Positions 52,689 through 60,654 of a DNA stretch of 64,000 nt are shown piece after piece. Made by a program: the position numbers and the translations under genes. Positions within the stretch are counted from its first letter, which is position 1, and every line of letters starts with the position of its first letter. The notes beneath the pieces were generated by a model. That model was not told the origin of the DNA. It did not search any database and saw only the letters and a list, made by a program, of their open reading frames with translations. The DNA is taken from positions 1,036,151 to 1,100,150 of the forward strand of contig NZ_JAKNQQ010000001.1 in assembly GCF_022662475.1 (NCBI RefSeq), read 5' to 3'. The DNA is from Sphingomonas sp. TREG-RG-20F-R18-01 (lineage in GTDB: Bacteria; Pseudomonadota; Alphaproteobacteria; Sphingomonadales; Sphingomonadaceae).

Positions 52689-52824
52689 CGCGCTGAAGTT
52701 TCGCCTTTCGTCGTGCAGGTTTGGACGCGACGACGTCAGCTCTCTGCTGACGAGTCAAAATCGCTCCAACGTCGGGCCTACACTTTTGGTGGCCTAACCT
52801 AGACAGCTACGTTCGTTACAAACG

Positions 52825-53628
52825 CTAGCCGCCGAAGCTGCGTGGGTCCGGTCCCAGCCGTCCAACCGGCGAGTCGAGCGCGTCGATAGCTGCCATGTCC
52901 TCCTCGTCCAGGATCAAATCCAGCGCTGCGAAATTGTCCGACAGGTGCTCCAAGTCGCTTGCCTTGGGAATGACGGCCAAACCGTGCGCGAGATGCCAGG
53001 CAATTACCACCTGTACAGGGCTGCGCCCATGCTTGTCGGCGACCCGGACGATGGGCGCGCGTGTAAGCAAGTCCTTGCCTTGGCCGAGCGGGCTCCAGCT
53101 CTGCGTCACGATCTTGTGCGCTTCATGATAAGACCGCGCTTCGCGTTGCTGGAAGCCGGGATGCAGCTCGATCTGGTTGACCGCCGGAACGACGCCCGTC
53201 GCTTCGACGATCCGCTCAAGATGCTCAGGCAGGAAGTTGCACACGCCGATCGACAGCGCCTTGCCCGCGTCGCGCAATCCCACCATCGCCTGCCAAGCCT
53301 CGACGTAGCGGTCTTCAGTCGGCACCGGCCAGTGCATCAGATACAGGTCCACCGCTTCGACCCCGAGAAGCGCCAAACTTTCATCGAGCGCCGCGACCGC
53401 GTCGCCGTGCCGCGTATTCCACAGCTTGGTCGTGATCCAGACGTCGTCGCCCTTGATCCCGTCTCCAACACCCATCTCATTGTCATAGGCGGCTGCGGTA
53501 TCGACCAGTCGGAAGCCGACATCGAGACCCGTTCGTACGATCGTCGCCGCAGCGACGTTCTTGATCTGCCAAGTGCCCATACCGAGTTGCGGCATCGAGC
53601 GGTCGTCGTTGAGGGTGAGGTTAGCCAT
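52825..53628 (-). CDS. Aldo/keto reductase
   Basis: A 267-residue NADPH-dependent oxidoreductase of the DkgA/DkgB-like AKR group. The catalytic tetrad is visible: Asp and Tyr in DTAAAYDNE, Lys in ITTKLWN and His in DLYLMHWP. SIGVCNFLPEHLERI, NQIELHPGFQQ, WSPLGQG and AVIPKAS follow as in the family. The ATG at 53628 gives the standard start; the upstream frame adds unrelated residues. It could reduce aldehydes or ketones in the cytoplasm. It lies between the kinase gene and the dehalogenase operon and may be separately transcribed. Confidence 0.93.
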   Translation of the reverse strand: MANLTLNDDRSMPQLGMGTWQIKNVAAATIVRTGLDVGFRLVDTAAAYDNEMGVGDGIKGDDVWITTKLWNTRHGDAVAALDESLALLGVEAVDLYLMHWPVPTEDRYVEAWQAMVGLRDAGKALSIGVCNFLPEHLERIVEATGVVPAVNQIELHPGFQQREARSYHEAHKIVTQSWSPLGQGKDLLTRAPIVRVADKHGRSPVQVVIAWHLAHGLAVIPKASDLEHLSDNFAALDLILDEEDMAAIDALDSPVGRLGPDPRSFGG

Positions 53629-53937
53629 GGTCTTCGAACCATCGCGCCTCAAGCCGGTTCCGCTCCTGCCGATATCGCACTGCTGTATGCGCGGTGTTAA
53701 AGGCTCCCCAAAACCCACCTTTAGCCGTCTTTTCGCGCTCCCGACTTCGGACATCCATTCGTGTTCGCTCGAGGCCTCGACAGCCGGTCCTAGAACGGCA
53801 AGACGTGGGACGAAGCCGTCATTCAGGTTCGGCTCCCTGAACGACGGGTTCGGCCAGAAGCGGTGATCGTGGGCGAACCCTTAGGGGTCCCGGTTAGGCG
53901 CCCCCTTACCTCTAGAATTGTCAAACAGCGCTTATGA

Positions 53938-54480
53938 TCACTTGAGAGCCTTCGTGTCATAAACAGTGTAGAACTCGCTAACGATTTTCCAGTGACCGGC
54001 CACCTTGAGCAGCTGGATCGTCTTCCAGCCTTCGGCCCCGCCGCTGTCGCCAACCGGGGCATTCTCGAAGTTCAGCGAGGCGTGGGCCAAGTTGCCGTCC
54101 TGTTCGATATGGATGTTGTAGAACCGCTGATTGACCCCCTGACCGCTCTTTGGAAACCCCCGCTTGAAGCTGGCGTAATCTTGCACGCTCGCCAAGCGCG
54201 GCTCGAACGACGGACTGAGCGTGCCGCCGAAGCCGAAGAACCGAATTTGCTGGTCGAGCAGTTGTGATTCGAACAGGGCTTCGTCGCCGGCATTGACGGC
54301 TCGCGTGTAGGTGCTGAGCACATCCAAGATGGCTTGGCGGTCCTCTTGCGTTGTTATGTGGGTGCCGACGTAGGTTGGAGCGTGCTCCGACGCGCGTGCG
54401 GACGCGGAGAACGCGAGGACGATCGCGACAGAGCTTAAGCCTCTGCAAAATTGCTGCCAGGTGCGGATGGGTGCGGACAT
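53938..54480 (-). CDS. Secreted NTF2/SnoaL-like protein
   Basis: A 180-residue protein with a Sec signal (residues 1-30) and an NTF2-like fold suggested by an AILDVLSTYTRAVNAGDEALFES helix followed by strands (FFGFGG, NLAHASLNFEN, WKTIQLLKVAGHWKIVSEFYTVY). Such cone-shaped pockets serve as small enzymes or binding proteins for hydrophobic ligands. It is the last gene of a five-gene minus-strand run with the dehalogenase, 71 bases after the SDR gene. A catalytic role cannot be assigned. Confidence 0.78.
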   Translation of the reverse strand: MSAPIRTWQQFCRGLSSVAIVLAFSASARASEHAPTYVGTHITTQEDRQAILDVLSTYTRAVNAGDEALFESQLLDQQIRFFGFGGTLSPSFEPRLASVQDYASFKRGFPKSGQGVNQRFYNIHIEQDGNLAHASLNFENAPVGDSGGAEGWKTIQLLKVAGHWKIVSEFYTVYDTKALK

Positions 54481-54551
54481 GCCTGTAAGGTTTCCTAGGT
54501 TTGGAATATGGTCGAGCGCTGGTCAGCGATCCGATTGATGCTGGTGCGCAC

Positions 54552-55253
54552 CTAGAAACGTTCGGTCCACGGGCGAAGGTCGACTTCGTGCGACCAGGCG
54601 TTTCTCGGCTGGGCAAGGACGTCGATATATGTCTGCGCGATCGCGTCGGGGTCGAGCAGGCTGTCGGGCTGACCGCTCGGAACCGGTCGAGACGACGAGC
54701 GGACGCCTCCGTCGATGATGAAATGCGCGACGTGTATGCCCTTGGGGCCGAGCTCTCGTGCCGCGCTCTGGGCGAGCCCGCGCATTCCGAACTTGCCGAT
54801 CGCGAATGCCGCCGATTGCGCGAAACCCTTGGTGCCAGCACTCGCGCCGGTAAAGAAGATCGCGCCGTGCCCGTTCGGCTCCATGCGCATGGCAGCCTGC
54901 TGGGCAGCCAGAAAGGCGCCGAACGCGCTGACCGCGATTGCTTGCTGGACCGCGGCGGGATCGACGCTTGCCAGCGGGCCGGGGACGCGCGCGCTGGCGT
55001 TATAGATCACGACATCGGGCGTCCCGATCTGACTTTCCATATCGAGGAAGAGCTTGGCCATCTGGTCGGGTTGCGAAGCGTCCACGACGAAGGCCGAAGC
55101 CGCAATCTCGTCCGCAAGCGGCTTCAGTTTTTCGATATCGCGAGCGGCGAGACCGACTTGCACGCCGAGCTTCGACAAGCGGCGTGCGAGCGAAGCGCTG
55201 ATGCCCGGCCCGGCGCCGATAATCAGGGCAGTGCGATAGGGAAAGTCGGACAT
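54552..55253 (-). CDS. SDR-family protein lacking the catalytic tyrosine
   Basis: A 233-residue short-chain dehydrogenase-like protein. The Rossmann motif is ALIIGAGPGISASLA, followed by IYNASAR and FFTGASAG (Ser). The expected YxxxK is FAIGK, with Phe in place of Tyr, then LAQSAARELGPKGIHVAHFIIDGG. This FxxxK form recurs in a subgroup of SDR proteins, so it may be a normal feature of the subgroup, with a non-standard or no redox role. AAGGAGA six bases upstream supports the ATG at 55253. It is between the dehalogenase and the NTF2-like gene. Confidence 0.88.
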   Translation of the reverse strand: MSDFPYRTALIIGAGPGISASLARRLSKLGVQVGLAARDIEKLKPLADEIAASAFVVDASQPDQMAKLFLDMESQIGTPDVVIYNASARVPGPLASVDPAAVQQAIAVSAFGAFLAAQQAAMRMEPNGHGAIFFTGASAGTKGFAQSAAFAIGKFGMRGLAQSAARELGPKGIHVAHFIIDGGVRSSSRPVPSGQPDSLLDPDAIAQTYIDVLAQPRNAWSHEVDLRPWTERF

Positions 55254-55358
55254 GGCATTCTCCTTAGTGATCCGAACGCAGCAATTGCAGGGTTCGGAGT
55301 ACGTCATGCCAACCGGCACCTCTCGAACTCTGCAAAGCCTCTTCAACCTGTCGTGAGA

Positions 55359-56252
55359 TCAGGCAATCCCACGCAGTCGACGAACAAACGCGGCGACGTT
55401 TGGAGCAACGGTTTCAGGATCGTCTTCAGGGATAAAGTGATCACCCTTCACCTGAATTTCTTCCTGATTGGCGAAGGTCCGGACGAACGCGACCTGGTTG
55501 GGGTTTTGGTCGATGACGCCCGGAGTGGCGTGGAAGTAGAGCTTCGGTACGGGGGTCGTCGACAACCACCGCGAGTAGGCACTGACGGCTTCGACCACGT
55601 CGGCCGGCTCGCCCGCGATGGGAAGCTGGCGCGGCCAGGTCAGGGTAGGCCGGCGATCTTCGCCCGGGTTCAGGAACGGCCGGCGATACTCGGTCTTCGC
55701 GGCATCGGAAAGCGGCCGGCCCATGCCCAGAAGCAACTGCTCGACGAAGATATTGTCCTGCAGGACCATATTGTCGCCGGCGGGGGAACGCAGGGCCTGG
55801 AACGCCGGAAGGACGTTTTCGCCGAAGTCGGCCCATTCGAGCGGCATCACGATCGATTCCATATAGGCAATGCCCTGGACCCGATCGGAATGCTTGCTCG
55901 CATAGTCGAAGGCAAGCGCCGAACCCCAGTCGTGGATGACGAAGATGATCTTGTCGCCCAGATCGAGCTTGTCCCACAAGGCATGGAGGTAGCTGCGCTG
56001 TTCGGCGAAGCTGTAGCTGCCCGGCCCGGAATTCGGGAGCTTGTCCGAATCTCCCTGGCCGACCAGATCGGCGGCGATCAGCCGTCCCATGCCCTTAACC
56101 GCCGGCATGATGTTGCGCCAGAGATAGGACGAGGTCGGATTGCCGTGCGAAAAGACGATGGCATCGCCTTCGCCCTCGTCGATATACGCGATGCGCTGAC
56201 CGTTGACGGTCATGAACTTCTTCTCGGCGAAGGGGGCATCAGTCAGTTTCAT
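55359..56252 (-). CDS. dhaA: Haloalkane dehalogenase, LinB/DhaA type (HLD-II)
   Basis: A 297-residue alpha/beta-hydrolase that should convert haloalkanes to alcohols plus halide. Starting at the second of two ATGs (56252), it opens MKLTDAPFAEKKF, aligning without gaps with LinB. All five catalytic residues then fall at LinB numbers: nucleophile Asp108 and halide-binding Trp109 in HDWGS, Asn38 in HGNPTSSYLWRN, Glu132 in YMESIVMP and His272 in GDHFIPED. AAAGGA lies seven bases upstream. No signal peptide. The neighbouring oxidoreductases could process the alcohol product. Luciferase-type relatives share the fold, but the intact halide pair favours a dehalogenase. Substrate range is unknown. Confidence 0.93.
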   Translation of the reverse strand: MKLTDAPFAEKKFMTVNGQRIAYIDEGEGDAIVFSHGNPTSSYLWRNIMPAVKGMGRLIAADLVGQGDSDKLPNSGPGSYSFAEQRSYLHALWDKLDLGDKIIFVIHDWGSALAFDYASKHSDRVQGIAYMESIVMPLEWADFGENVLPAFQALRSPAGDNMVLQDNIFVEQLLLGMGRPLSDAAKTEYRRPFLNPGEDRRPTLTWPRQLPIAGEPADVVEAVSAYSRWLSTTPVPKLYFHATPGVIDQNPNQVAFVRTFANQEEIQVKGDHFIPEDDPETVAPNVAAFVRRLRGIA

Positions 56253-56290
56253 CATCGTGTCCTTTGAGCTTGAGCGGTTCTCGGCGTCGA

Positions 56291-57310
56291 TCAGTCGAGC
56301 CGAATGACAATCTTTCCGAAGGTCGCTGAGTCCTGGAGCTTCGCCAAAGCGTCCTTCGCCTGCTCGAACCCGAAGACCTCGGCGATGATGGGCTTGAGCT
56401 GTAGCGCAGCGATCGTGCGCGCCATCGATTCCGCCATTTGAACGGGCCCGACACCAGATCCGTGAAGCCGGATCTTCCTGAAGAGAATTGGTGAGGTATC
56501 GATCGGATCGTTGTATCCGGTAAGAAGTCCGATCAGGTTCACGAGCCCACCGGACCGGACGGCCTGGAGAGACTTCGGCAGCGTGCCGGTTCCACCGACT
56601 TCGATAACCTGATCGACGCCCTGGCCGTTGGTCAGTCGCAGGACTTCCTGCTCCCAGTCCGGCGTTTCTTTATAGTTGATGACGTCGGAGACGCCCAACG
56701 ATCGGAGGCGCTCCGCCTTTTCCCGGCTGGAGGTCGTCGCGATCACGCGAAATCCGCTGGCCAAGGCGAATTGGATCGCGAACAGCGAAACGCCGCCGGT
56801 TCCCAGCGTCAGCACCGTCGCCCCGGGGGCCATGCGGGGGCCGGACTCCATCACCGCGTTCCAGGCGGTCAGCGCGGCAACCGGAAGAGTCGATGCCTCT
56901 TCGTAGCTGAGGTGATCCGGGACGCGAACGACCCCGGATTCCGGGAGCGTCACGAGGTCAGCCAGCATGCCGTCAATCGGGCCGCCCAAGCCACGAAGCT
57001 CTGCATCGGCGGGAAATTGCCCGTACGGCCAATCCTGATAGTAGGAACCGAAAACGCGGTCGCCGACGGTCCAGCGCGTCACACCCGCACCCACTGCAAC
57101 GATCTCGCCCGCTCCATCAGAAACCGGGATCACGTTCGCTTTTGGGGGAATTGGGAAATACCCACTGGCGACCATCAGGTCTCGCGTGTTCAATGAAACG
57201 GCTCTGACCCTGATCAAGACTTCGCCGGGGCCGGGCGCAGGTTCCGGAACATCGACCAGCGTCCAGCTCTCAGGCCCTTTGCCAGCTTCGATAATGTTGA
57301 AGGCTTTCAT
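56291..57310 (-). CDS. MDR-family NAD(P)-dependent alcohol dehydrogenase/quinone oxidoreductase, zinc-free type
   Basis: A 339-residue medium-chain dehydrogenase/reductase. GroES-like N-terminal half (PGPGEVLIRVRAVSLNTRDL, VIPVSDGAGEIVAVGAGV), Rossmann motif VLTLGTGGVSLFAIQFA and later IEVGGTGTLPKSL. The Cys and His positions that bind catalytic zinc in classical alcohol dehydrogenases are absent (LNTRD rather than the usual C-x-S-D), so it resembles zinc-free quinone-oxidoreductase-like members. AAAGGAATGATAAG precedes the ATG at 57310. It lies 38 bases upstream of the dehalogenase start in the same operon; reduction or oxidation of dehalogenation products is a possible role. Confidence 0.92.
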   Translation of the reverse strand: MKAFNIIEAGKGPESWTLVDVPEPAPGPGEVLIRVRAVSLNTRDLMVASGYFPIPPKANVIPVSDGAGEIVAVGAGVTRWTVGDRVFGSYYQDWPYGQFPADAELRGLGGPIDGMLADLVTLPESGVVRVPDHLSYEEASTLPVAALTAWNAVMESGPRMAPGATVLTLGTGGVSLFAIQFALASGFRVIATTSSREKAERLRSLGVSDVINYKETPDWEQEVLRLTNGQGVDQVIEVGGTGTLPKSLQAVRSGGLVNLIGLLTGYNDPIDTSPILFRKIRLHGSGVGPVQMAESMARTIAALQLKPIIAEVFGFEQAKDALAKLQDSATFGKIVIRLD

Positions 57311-57392
57311 CTTATCATTCCTTTCTAGCGTTGGTCGTTTTGCAATGAGGACGCCCAATCCGTCTGGGCGGGCCTCGGACGGGGGTGCCGTT

Positions 57393-58139
57393 TCAGAGTT
57401 GCGACTGACCGCCGTCGACCGGAAGCTCGGCGCCGGTCGTGTAGGTCGCGTCGAACGCGAGAAAGAGGACGGCCTTGGCGACTTCCTCGGATGTCCCCAT
57501 GCGCTTCATCGGATTGGCGTCGCTCATCTGCGCCGTGATGTGGGCTACCGTTTCCGCGTCGGGAAACGACTTGCCCCAGCTTGGCGTGTCGGTCGGACCC
57601 GGCGACACCGCGTTGACGCGTATCCCCTGAGGAGCCAGTTCGACTGCGAATGTTCGAGCGAAAGATCGTAGCGCTGCCTTGGTGGCCCCAGAAGCGGCCA
57701 GCATCGGCATTCCCTTGACGTTCGAAATCGCGGTCGTGAGGACGACCGATCCGCCCCGGTTGATCAACGGCGCGAGCTTCTGGACCGCGAAGAACGATCC
57801 CTTCGTATTCACCTTGAACACGTCGTCATACATGGCCTCGGTGGTGCGCTCGAAAGGCGCAAAGAGCCCGATGCCTGCATTGACGAAGAGCAGGTCGAAC
57901 GTGTCGAACTCGGCCTTGGCCCGTTCCGCGAGGGCGTCGATATCCGTCAGGGACCCGGCATCGCTCGAAACGACCAGAGCGCCTTCGCCAAGCTCGCGCT
58001 GCGCCGAATCGAGCCCGCCTTGCGAGCGACCCGTCGCGAGAACGCGTGCGCCTTCGTCGACGAGCATCTTCGCGGTGGTGAGCCCTATGCCGCTGGTGCC
58101 GCCGATGATGACGACCTTCTTACCGTCGTAGCGAGCCAT
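57393..58139 (-). CDS. SDR-family oxidoreductase with substituted catalytic Tyr
   Basis: A 248-residue short-chain dehydrogenase. GGTSGIGLTTAKML binds cofactor, VNAGIG is the NAG motif, SVVLTTAIS holds the usual Ser region, and VNAVSPGPTDTP and LPVDGGQSQL are typical. The active site reads LAASGATKAAL where close families have VYSATKAAL, so Tyr is replaced by Ser while Lys is kept. This may alter or abolish redox activity. AAGGAGA precedes the ATG at 58139. It is the first gene of the minus-strand operon divergent from the TetR gene, a common place for the main target of such a regulator. Confidence 0.92.
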   Translation of the reverse strand: MARYDGKKVVIIGGTSGIGLTTAKMLVDEGARVLATGRSQGGLDSAQRELGEGALVVSSDAGSLTDIDALAERAKAEFDTFDLLFVNAGIGLFAPFERTTEAMYDDVFKVNTKGSFFAVQKLAPLINRGGSVVLTTAISNVKGMPMLAASGATKAALRSFARTFAVELAPQGIRVNAVSPGPTDTPSWGKSFPDAETVAHITAQMSDANPMKRMGTSEEVAKAVLFLAFDATYTTGAELPVDGGQSQL

Positions 58140-58174
58140 GCGAAGTCTCCTTTTCGGCGCCGGCGGCGTCTGGT

Positions 58175-58237
58175 TAGTTTCGAACTATTTCGTATGTAAA
58201 TATGGGCCGTCGTACGGTCAAGGTCTTTTCGAACTAT
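58175..58237. promoter_or_regulatory. Repeated TTTCGAACTAT elements, candidate TetR operators
   Basis: TTTCGAACTAT occurs at 58178-58188 and again at 58227-58237, 49 bases apart, between the SDR operon and the divergent tetR gene. The first copy lies in a perfect inverted repeat, TAGTT-TCG-AACTA (58175-58187); the second keeps only the right arm. AT-rich DNA (TATGTAAATA) lies between and could be the promoter. Repression of the SDR-dehalogenase operon by the TetR protein through these sites is inferred. Confidence 0.5.
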
Positions 58238-58531
58238 CCATTCATTTATTGTCTTTTGGGTTCGTGAGCGACCAGATGGCTTCGGCATCGCGTTCTGAAT
58301 CATGGTGGGACGACCACCGCGCCGTGGTCTGCCCGCGTCAGGAAACCGTGTCCCATCGGTCAAATCTATGGTGTGGGCATCGGCGGCGGACTCGATTGGT
58401 TGCTTCGTGGACCGCTATGAAGCGGGAGGCACGGTCGGGCCGGATGGCCTGGGTCTATCGCCGCCTTGATAATTGCCAACTGTTTGGTTACATAATGAGC
58501 GATCGACGATGCTCAAGGATATGTGAACCCA

Positions 58532-59164
58532 ATGGTACAGAACGCCACCAGATCGCGCGGTCGGCCGCGCAGCTTCGATGAGGGGCAGGCGGTGGACAAC
58601 GCCATCCAGATCTTTCGGTCGAAGGGTTATGACGGCGTCACGATCGACGATCTCGTCGAAGGGATGGGGGTCGGACGACCGAGCCTCTATTCGATCTTCG
58701 GGGACAAGCGGACGATCTTCCTGCGCGCGCTCAGGTCCTATGCGGAGAAGTACGGCGCGCTTGGCGCGAAAGCGCTTTTCTCGCCGCAGTCTCTTCATGC
58801 GTCGCTCACCGGCTTTTTGAGGAACGCCGTGGAAAATGCGACGGAGGAAGGAACAGCACCGGGGTGCCTGCTCGGCTGTGTCGCGCCGCTCGTGACCGAT
58901 GCAGAGGTCCGACAGTTCGTGCAGGACGTCTCCGCTGCCATTGTGGCGCAAATCGAACGGCGCTTTCGCGACGGCATCAGCGCCGGCGAGCTACCGTCCG
59001 ACTTTCCCGCATCCGCTCGCGCCAGCCAGGTCATGGACATCGCACGCGGCCTGACGATGCGCGCGCAAATGGGCGCGCCCCGCAAGACGCTTCTTAGAGA
59101 TGCCGAGGACGCGGCAGACCTGGTCCTCCCGCCAAGGCATGCCCCGATCGAGCTCGAGCTTTAG
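58532..59164 (+). CDS. TetR-family transcriptional regulator
   Basis: A 210-residue regulator with an N-terminal TetR DNA-binding domain (RGRPRSFDEGQAVDNAIQIF, GYDGVTIDDLVEGMGVGRPSLYSIFGDKRTIF) and a ligand domain typical of the TetR_C_16/YxaF-like branch (GTAPGCLLGCVAP). Members next to SDR and MDR genes commonly repress them and respond to aldehydes, quinones or electrophiles. The ATG at 58532 is preferred; an in-frame GTG lies nine bases earlier. It is divergent from the SDR-MDR-dehalogenase operon and the intergenic region holds repeated palindromic elements. Confidence 0.93.
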   Translation: MVQNATRSRGRPRSFDEGQAVDNAIQIFRSKGYDGVTIDDLVEGMGVGRPSLYSIFGDKRTIFLRALRSYAEKYGALGAKALFSPQSLHASLTGFLRNAVENATEEGTAPGCLLGCVAPLVTDAEVRQFVQDVSAAIVAQIERRFRDGISAGELPSDFPASARASQVMDIARGLTMRAQMGAPRKTLLRDAEDAADLVLPPRHAPIELEL

Positions 59165-59287
59165 CGCTCGAGGGGCAGGACGTCGCTCGCGCCCAGATTG
59201 ACGACGGAACGAGCGCCCATTCCAGACCGTGCACGCAACGCCTGGCGCGGGAAGGCGCACTCCGAATTCGATTGACCGATCAATCAG

Positions 59288-60079
59288 CTAGAGCGCTGTG
59301 AAAGCAGCGGCGCTTTTCCAGAGCATGTAAGCGGCAACGACGAAAATCAGGACGGCAAAGACGGTGGTCAGCAGGCCGGCGGTCCCCGAAAGCCGCCTGG
59401 CGATCCTGGTCCCTAGCAAACTCCCGACAATGCCGCCGCCGATGAAGACGAAGGCCAATGGCCAGTCCACAAAGCCGGACAGGGCGTAGTTGAACGCGGT
59501 CGTAAGCCCAAAAGCGGTCACAGCCACAAGCGACGACCCGATGGCATTGATGATCGGCATGCCGGTGGAGGCGACGAGGCCGGGGACGATCAAAAAGCCT
59601 CCGCCGATCCCGAAGAAGCCCGAGAAAACCCCGGTTCCCAGACCGAAGCCCACAACCTTGGGTGCATTTTCGCGCGCGCATTCGGCGCCTGCGTCGCCCA
59701 TCGCGCGCCGGTCACGAAGCATCAGAACGCCCACCACCACCATCACGACGGCAAACAGGAACAGGAGTTTCTGGCCGTCGAACGCCTTGCCAGCCGTTGA
59801 TCCCACGACAGCCCCGGCAATCCCTGCACCGGCGTACATCAGGGCGCAGCGCCACTTCACCGTTCCGCTGCGAGCGTGATTGATCGTCCCGATCGCGGCG
59901 TTAGCAGCCACGGCCAGGGCGCTGGTGCCGATCGCAACGTGAGGATCCCGAACGCCGACGACATAGAGCATCAGCGGCACAGCCAAGATCGAACCGCCGC
60001 CACCCACCAGACCAAGGGTGAAGCCCACCAGCGAGCCCGAAAGCGCGCCAAGCCCGTATTGAAGAGGTTCTAAAATCAT
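59288..60079 (-). CDS. TauE/SafE-family sulfite/sulfur anion exporter
   Basis: A 263-residue inner-membrane protein with about eight membrane segments in two repeats. Each repeat carries the family Gly motif: LGLVGGGGSILAVPLML and FFGIGGGFLIVPGLV. TauE/SafE proteins are proposed to move sulfite, sulfoacetate or related anions. The ATG at 60079 overlaps by four bases the stop of a 44-residue ORF (ATGA), so translation is probably coupled. It is the last gene of the sulfur operon and would remove sulfite formed by the persulfide dioxygenase-like enzyme encoded first. Confidence 0.93.
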   Translation of the reverse strand: MILEPLQYGLGALSGSLVGFTLGLVGGGGSILAVPLMLYVVGVRDPHVAIGTSALAVAANAAIGTINHARSGTVKWRCALMYAGAGIAGAVVGSTAGKAFDGQKLLFLFAVVMVVVGVLMLRDRRAMGDAGAECARENAPKVVGFGLGTGVFSGFFGIGGGFLIVPGLVASTGMPIINAIGSSLVAVTAFGLTTAFNYALSGFVDWPLAFVFIGGGIVGSLLGTRIARRLSGTAGLLTTVFAVLIFVVAAYMLWKSAAAFTAL

Positions 60080-60210
60080 CCCGCAGCACCGTCCGATTGG
60101 CGGGGTTGGGCCAGCGCTTCGTGCCCCGTGAGGATCGCGCCTCGAGAAAGGGTCGGCAGCATCGTCGCTTCGGTAAACCAAGCGACCCGGCTGGGTGTAA
60201 ACTTTGCCAT
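60076..60210 (-). CDS. Possible 44-residue protein coupled to the TauE/SafE gene
   Basis: A short ORF with an excellent AGGAGGT ribosome site six bases before its ATG (60210) and a stop overlapping the tauE-like start by four bases. It starts 30 bases after the rhodanese-like gene stop. The peptide begins MAKFTPSRVAWFTEATM; it is soluble, has one His and no Cys, and I do not recognise it. It may be a real small protein, a leader peptide driving translation of the exporter gene, or the shortened remnant of a larger gene. No other ribosome site for tauE is apparent, which supports the coupling role. Confidence 0.6.
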   Translation of the reverse strand: MAKFTPSRVAWFTEATMLPTLSRGAILTGHEALAQPRQSDGAAG

Positions 60211-60240
60211 CGCCGACCTCCTGCCAATCATTGAAGTGGG

Positions 60241-60654
60241 TCAGGCGAGCCGCGATTTGATGGCGCTGAGGTCATAGCCAGCGTCAGCGCCCGCTTTCAG
60301 GAGCGCTTCGGGCGGCGCCTCGCCGACTTGGGAAAGAGCCCACATCATCGCTGCCCGCGTTCCCGATCTGCAATATCCCAGAACCGGCCCCTCTGAGTTC
60401 GTCAGTGCGGCGCGCATCCGGGCAATATCACTCTCGTCGATAGCGCTGGCGGTGGTGACGGGGATATGGACGAAGGCCAGGCCATGGCGCTGAGCAATCG
60501 CTTCCATGTCCGAAGCGCTCGGCTGGCCGGCATCTTCAGCGTCAGGGCGATAGTCAATGATCGTGTGGAACCCGGCCTCGGCAGCCGAAGCGACATCGGC
60601 TGCAGAAAGTTGCGGCGAAGCCGAAAACGACGCTGAAAGGCGCTTGAAGGTCAT
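60241..60654 (-). CDS. TIGR01244-type sulfur transferase/phosphatase-like protein (Blh N-domain type)
   Basis: A 137-residue protein of the family found fused to or beside beta-lactamase-fold persulfide dioxygenases. It has a rhodanese/dual-specificity-phosphatase-like fold with the active-site loop GYCRSGTRAAM (Cys-x5-Arg) near residue 94, and the opening LSASFSASPQLSAADV and TIIDYRPDAED. It probably handles sulfane sulfur. Its start overlaps the preceding YeeE gene stop by one base. Cytoplasmic, part of the sulfur operon. Confidence 0.88.
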   Translation of the reverse strand: MTFKRLSASFSASPQLSAADVASAAEAGFHTIIDYRPDAEDAGQPSASDMEAIAQRHGLAFVHIPVTTASAIDESDIARMRAALTNSEGPVLGYCRSGTRAAMMWALSQVGEAPPEALLKAGADAGYDLSAIKSRLA

